A stretch of DNA of 64,000 nt from Paratinospora sagittata. Its lineage: Eukaryota > Streptophyta > Magnoliopsida > Ranunculales > Menispermaceae. This document shows positions 61,663-64,000 of this stretch, piece by piece. How positions within the stretch are numbered: position 1 is the stretch's first letter; each line of letters starts with the position of its first letter. The notes under the pieces are model-generated. The model was not told where the DNA came from, did not search any database, and worked only from the letters and a program-made list of their open reading frames with translations. Made by a program: the position numbers and the translations under genes. Location: the NCBI GenBank assembly GCA_035771175.1, contig CM069597.1, positions 48,056,540 to 48,120,539 on the forward strand. Reading direction: 5' to 3'.

Positions 61663-62733
61663 GGCCCAGGTATGTCCAAGAGGGGGGTGAATTGGGCACT
61701 TAGACAATTAAAAATAATCTAATGGCAAATAAGAAAATGCAAAAAACTAAATCAATTGACACAATCGATTTATAGTGGTACAGCTACTTGCCTACCTCCA
61801 CTACCTAACCTCCTCAGTTAGGATTTTAAACCTCTTTACTAAAGGATTCTCTTACAGGTGAGAACCAAACTGTCACAACTTTTTCTCATCTTCCGGGTGT
61901 GAGAACCACCGTTACACTACTCAACTTACAGACTTGAGACCAACCTATACCTCTCGACTTACAGGCTAGAGAACTACCTATCTCAACTTCCAAGTGTGAG
62001 ACTAACCTAAAATCTTTTCAACTTACAGGCTTGAGAAATACTACTTATTGAAAAACAAAAGCAAGTAATTAATAGTTTGTATAACTACTTTTACAACTCG
62101 ATATAGTATACAAGATATGAAATGAAGTACAACTGTATCCTGTGAACTATCTCTCAAATTTCTCCTTCAGCAAGAATAATATGAGATTAAAACCGTGCTG
62201 AAAATTTGAGTAAAACAGTTCAATAAACTTCAAACGGATTTTCAATGAAAGATATAAGATAAGATCAGTCTAAAAATCCTTAAAACATGTTTTAAAGACA
62301 ACACTTTGAATAGTTTAACTTGAAAATTGATTTGAAAATTTGACTAACATTCAAGAGTAATGGTTCAAGAATTTTCGGTGTCTCTGTTTTGATTCCAAGT
62401 GCTGGTATATATAGACTTAGTAAGGATACAATTGTTGAACATTTCAATTTTTGAATTTCAAAATGAATTTTATCTCTTAATAGCTAGAATTTTTCACGAA
62501 GATGGCAAAAACCATATTTATGAACATTCTGATTCTCTTCAGGTTGCATGAAAAAAAAAGTCTCAAAGGACGTGATTCATGCATCAGACGAAATAACTGA
62601 CAAGCCTGAAAAAGATTCTGTGCATAAAAAGTTCTGAAAAGATAGACTAAAAAAGTGCACAGGCACAACTTTATGATAGTTTTGGGTTAACATTATGACG
62701 CGTAAAGCCAACTTTATCGTTTTGTTCCTTAAG
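61663..62733 (+). other. possible retroelement terminus and adjoining DNA
   Basis: Starts TGTTGGCCCAGGTATG, and includes AAGAGGGGGGTGAATTGG shortly after, a phrase common in plant repeats. Several GACTTGAGA/CTTACAGG variants recur at 61850-62040. No ORF. Confidence 0.3.
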
Positions 62734-62734
62734 G

Positions 62735-63258
62735 GAGCTTATAGTCCATAAGCGTCCCGTTGAACTGTGAAGTAAGGGCGCTACTTGAAAGTAAGCGACC
62801 TAACTTACTTAACGGTTAAAATCGACTAAAGCTGTGAGGGAGTTATTCGAAGATAAGCATCTTGACTTGTTTTAAATCGTTTAAAATCACAAGGGCGCTA
62901 CTGAAGGCGTAAGCGTCCTAATATTTAAAGCATGAAAATCTAAGATGGCTACTAGAGGTGTAAGCCTCATGATGTTTTAAAACATTTAAAACGATCAAAA
63001 CATAAGAGCGCTACTTGACAGTCAACGTCTTGATGTTTGAAAAACGATCAGCGAGCTTATGTTCAATTAGCATCCTGATAAGTTCTTTGGTTGATTTTAA
63101 TGAAGGCCCTACAGACAAAGTAAGCGTCCTGATAAATATTAACTTTTCAACCTTGAACATTATCACCGTCCTAATGTATCATCAACGTCCTAACTTACTA
63201 AGTTCAAGAGGGTGCTGTTGAAACATTAGCATCCTGATAAACATACCAGCGTCCTGAT
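62735..63258. repeat. divergent tandem repeat array, unit about 50-60 bp
   Basis: About nine degenerate units built on AGGGCGCTACT...GTAAGCGTCCTGAT followed by an AT-rich spacer. Starts lie near 62776, 62838, 62893, 62943, 63004, 63050, 63102, 63159 and 63209. The AAGCGTCCT core is the best-kept part. Confidence 0.8.
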
Positions 63259-63742
63259 CGAATACTTAAAAACTAATTTTGAAATTAATTTTAACTTTCA
63301 AAACTCGGTTAAATCAGCTAGAAATTCGATCAAACTCAATAATGAAACGATTAAAAAATTAAATCATTTGAGAGAACATTTCAAACACTTCAATCAAAAC
63401 ATGCAAATATGTTAATCTTGCTGAAAATCATTTGATTGAAAGTTTTACATTCTAAGTACTTAAAAACTCGACACTTTGATCTTTCAATAGACTTGTGGGT
63501 TCTTGATAGTTCTGAAGCACTTAACAAGATCATTAGATATACAAATATGAATAGTTTAGAATCATCAAAATATTCTCGTCATAAGATTTCTTGATATAAC
63601 GATACGCCCAATTCCGCTTCCAAAATTTGGTTGTCAACAACCGCCCCATTGAAAGGCCCACCTGGATGCATGACATTCCCACCCCTGCTAGTGCGCTCCA
63701 TACAGTCTTTTCTGTTGTGATTTTCAAAAGTGGGGAATGCCT

Positions 63743-63944
63743 ATCGATCACCTATTGGTCTGGTACCTCCCACGTTCTGGGCTACTTCTTTCCAGGTTCT
63801 GGGCTGCATCTGCTCGTCAATAACCACACCCATTGATTTTCCTCGATTGTCTGACTTAGCAAGGATGTAGCCTTGGTTACGTAGCGGTGCCTTCTTCCCC
63901 AAACCTAACGGATGCTCGTCGGCGGCACCGAGTTCCGACGATCA
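63743..63944 (-). other. possible coding remnant at the right edge, unrecognised
   Basis: The minus strand is open for about 66 codons after a TGA, with phrases GKKAPLRNQGYILAKSD, SMGVVIDEQMQPRTW and KEVAQNVGGTRPIGD before a stop. The residue mix looks protein-like, and the local GC is higher than its surroundings. I do not recognise it. It may be a LINE or gene fragment. Confidence 0.25.
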
Positions 63945-64000
63945 TCAAGCTTAAAACCTTTACTCCAATGTACTTTCCATCAAGGAGAATATACAGAAGT

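Overview
This is nuclear DNA from a flowering plant, almost certainly a eudicot. It is AT-rich, has spliced genes with GT/AG introns, and carries plant gene families (STELLO, DUF642, NAC) among Ty1/copia, Ty3/gypsy-like, LINE, SINE and MITE sequence. I cannot name the species. Nothing looks bacterial: I see no operons, CRISPR arrays or origins.

Layout. 1-15071 (+): the 3' two thirds of an alpha-N-acetylglucosaminidase gene (13 visible exons). Its introns hold an Au-type SINE, a 5.6-kb antisense Ty1/copia element with both LTRs, PBS and PPT, an inverted pair of older copia LTR pieces, and a second tRNA-derived SINE. 15754-20414 (-): a complete three-exon STELLO gene, convergent with the first. 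22286-24802 (-): a five-exon plant gene of unknown function with a basic, winged-helix-like C terminus. 24.8-33 kb: AT-rich intergenic DNA, a 2.3-kb gypsy-type LTR with an adjacent PBS and internal tandem repeats, and a tRNA-headed SINE. 33137-33400 (+): a small 87-residue conserved plant protein with a TATA box. 37149-39913 (-): a DUF642 cell-wall protein, with a G-box cluster 1.3-1.6 kb upstream. 45084-46542 (+): a NAC transcription factor with an unusual Asn-rich repeated tail.

46.8-64 kb is a repeat graveyard. It contains a roughly 790-bp foldback, an orphan last exon of a CCR-like reductase, and a Tnt1-like copia element that is 5'-truncated yet flanked by perfect 50-bp duplications inside a small ORF. 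It also contains copia and LINE fragments, a TIR element, a long LTR-like block with three kinds of tandem repeat, and a divergent 50-60-bp repeat array.

The functional genes are independent housekeeping, cell-wall or regulatory genes. Two (STELLO and DUF642) relate to the cell wall, but nothing suggests a cluster. I did not find a convincing new biological system. The items most worth checking are the 50-bp duplication around the truncated copia element, the internal repeat in the NAC tail, the foldback, the G-box cluster and the unknown gene at 22-25 kb.
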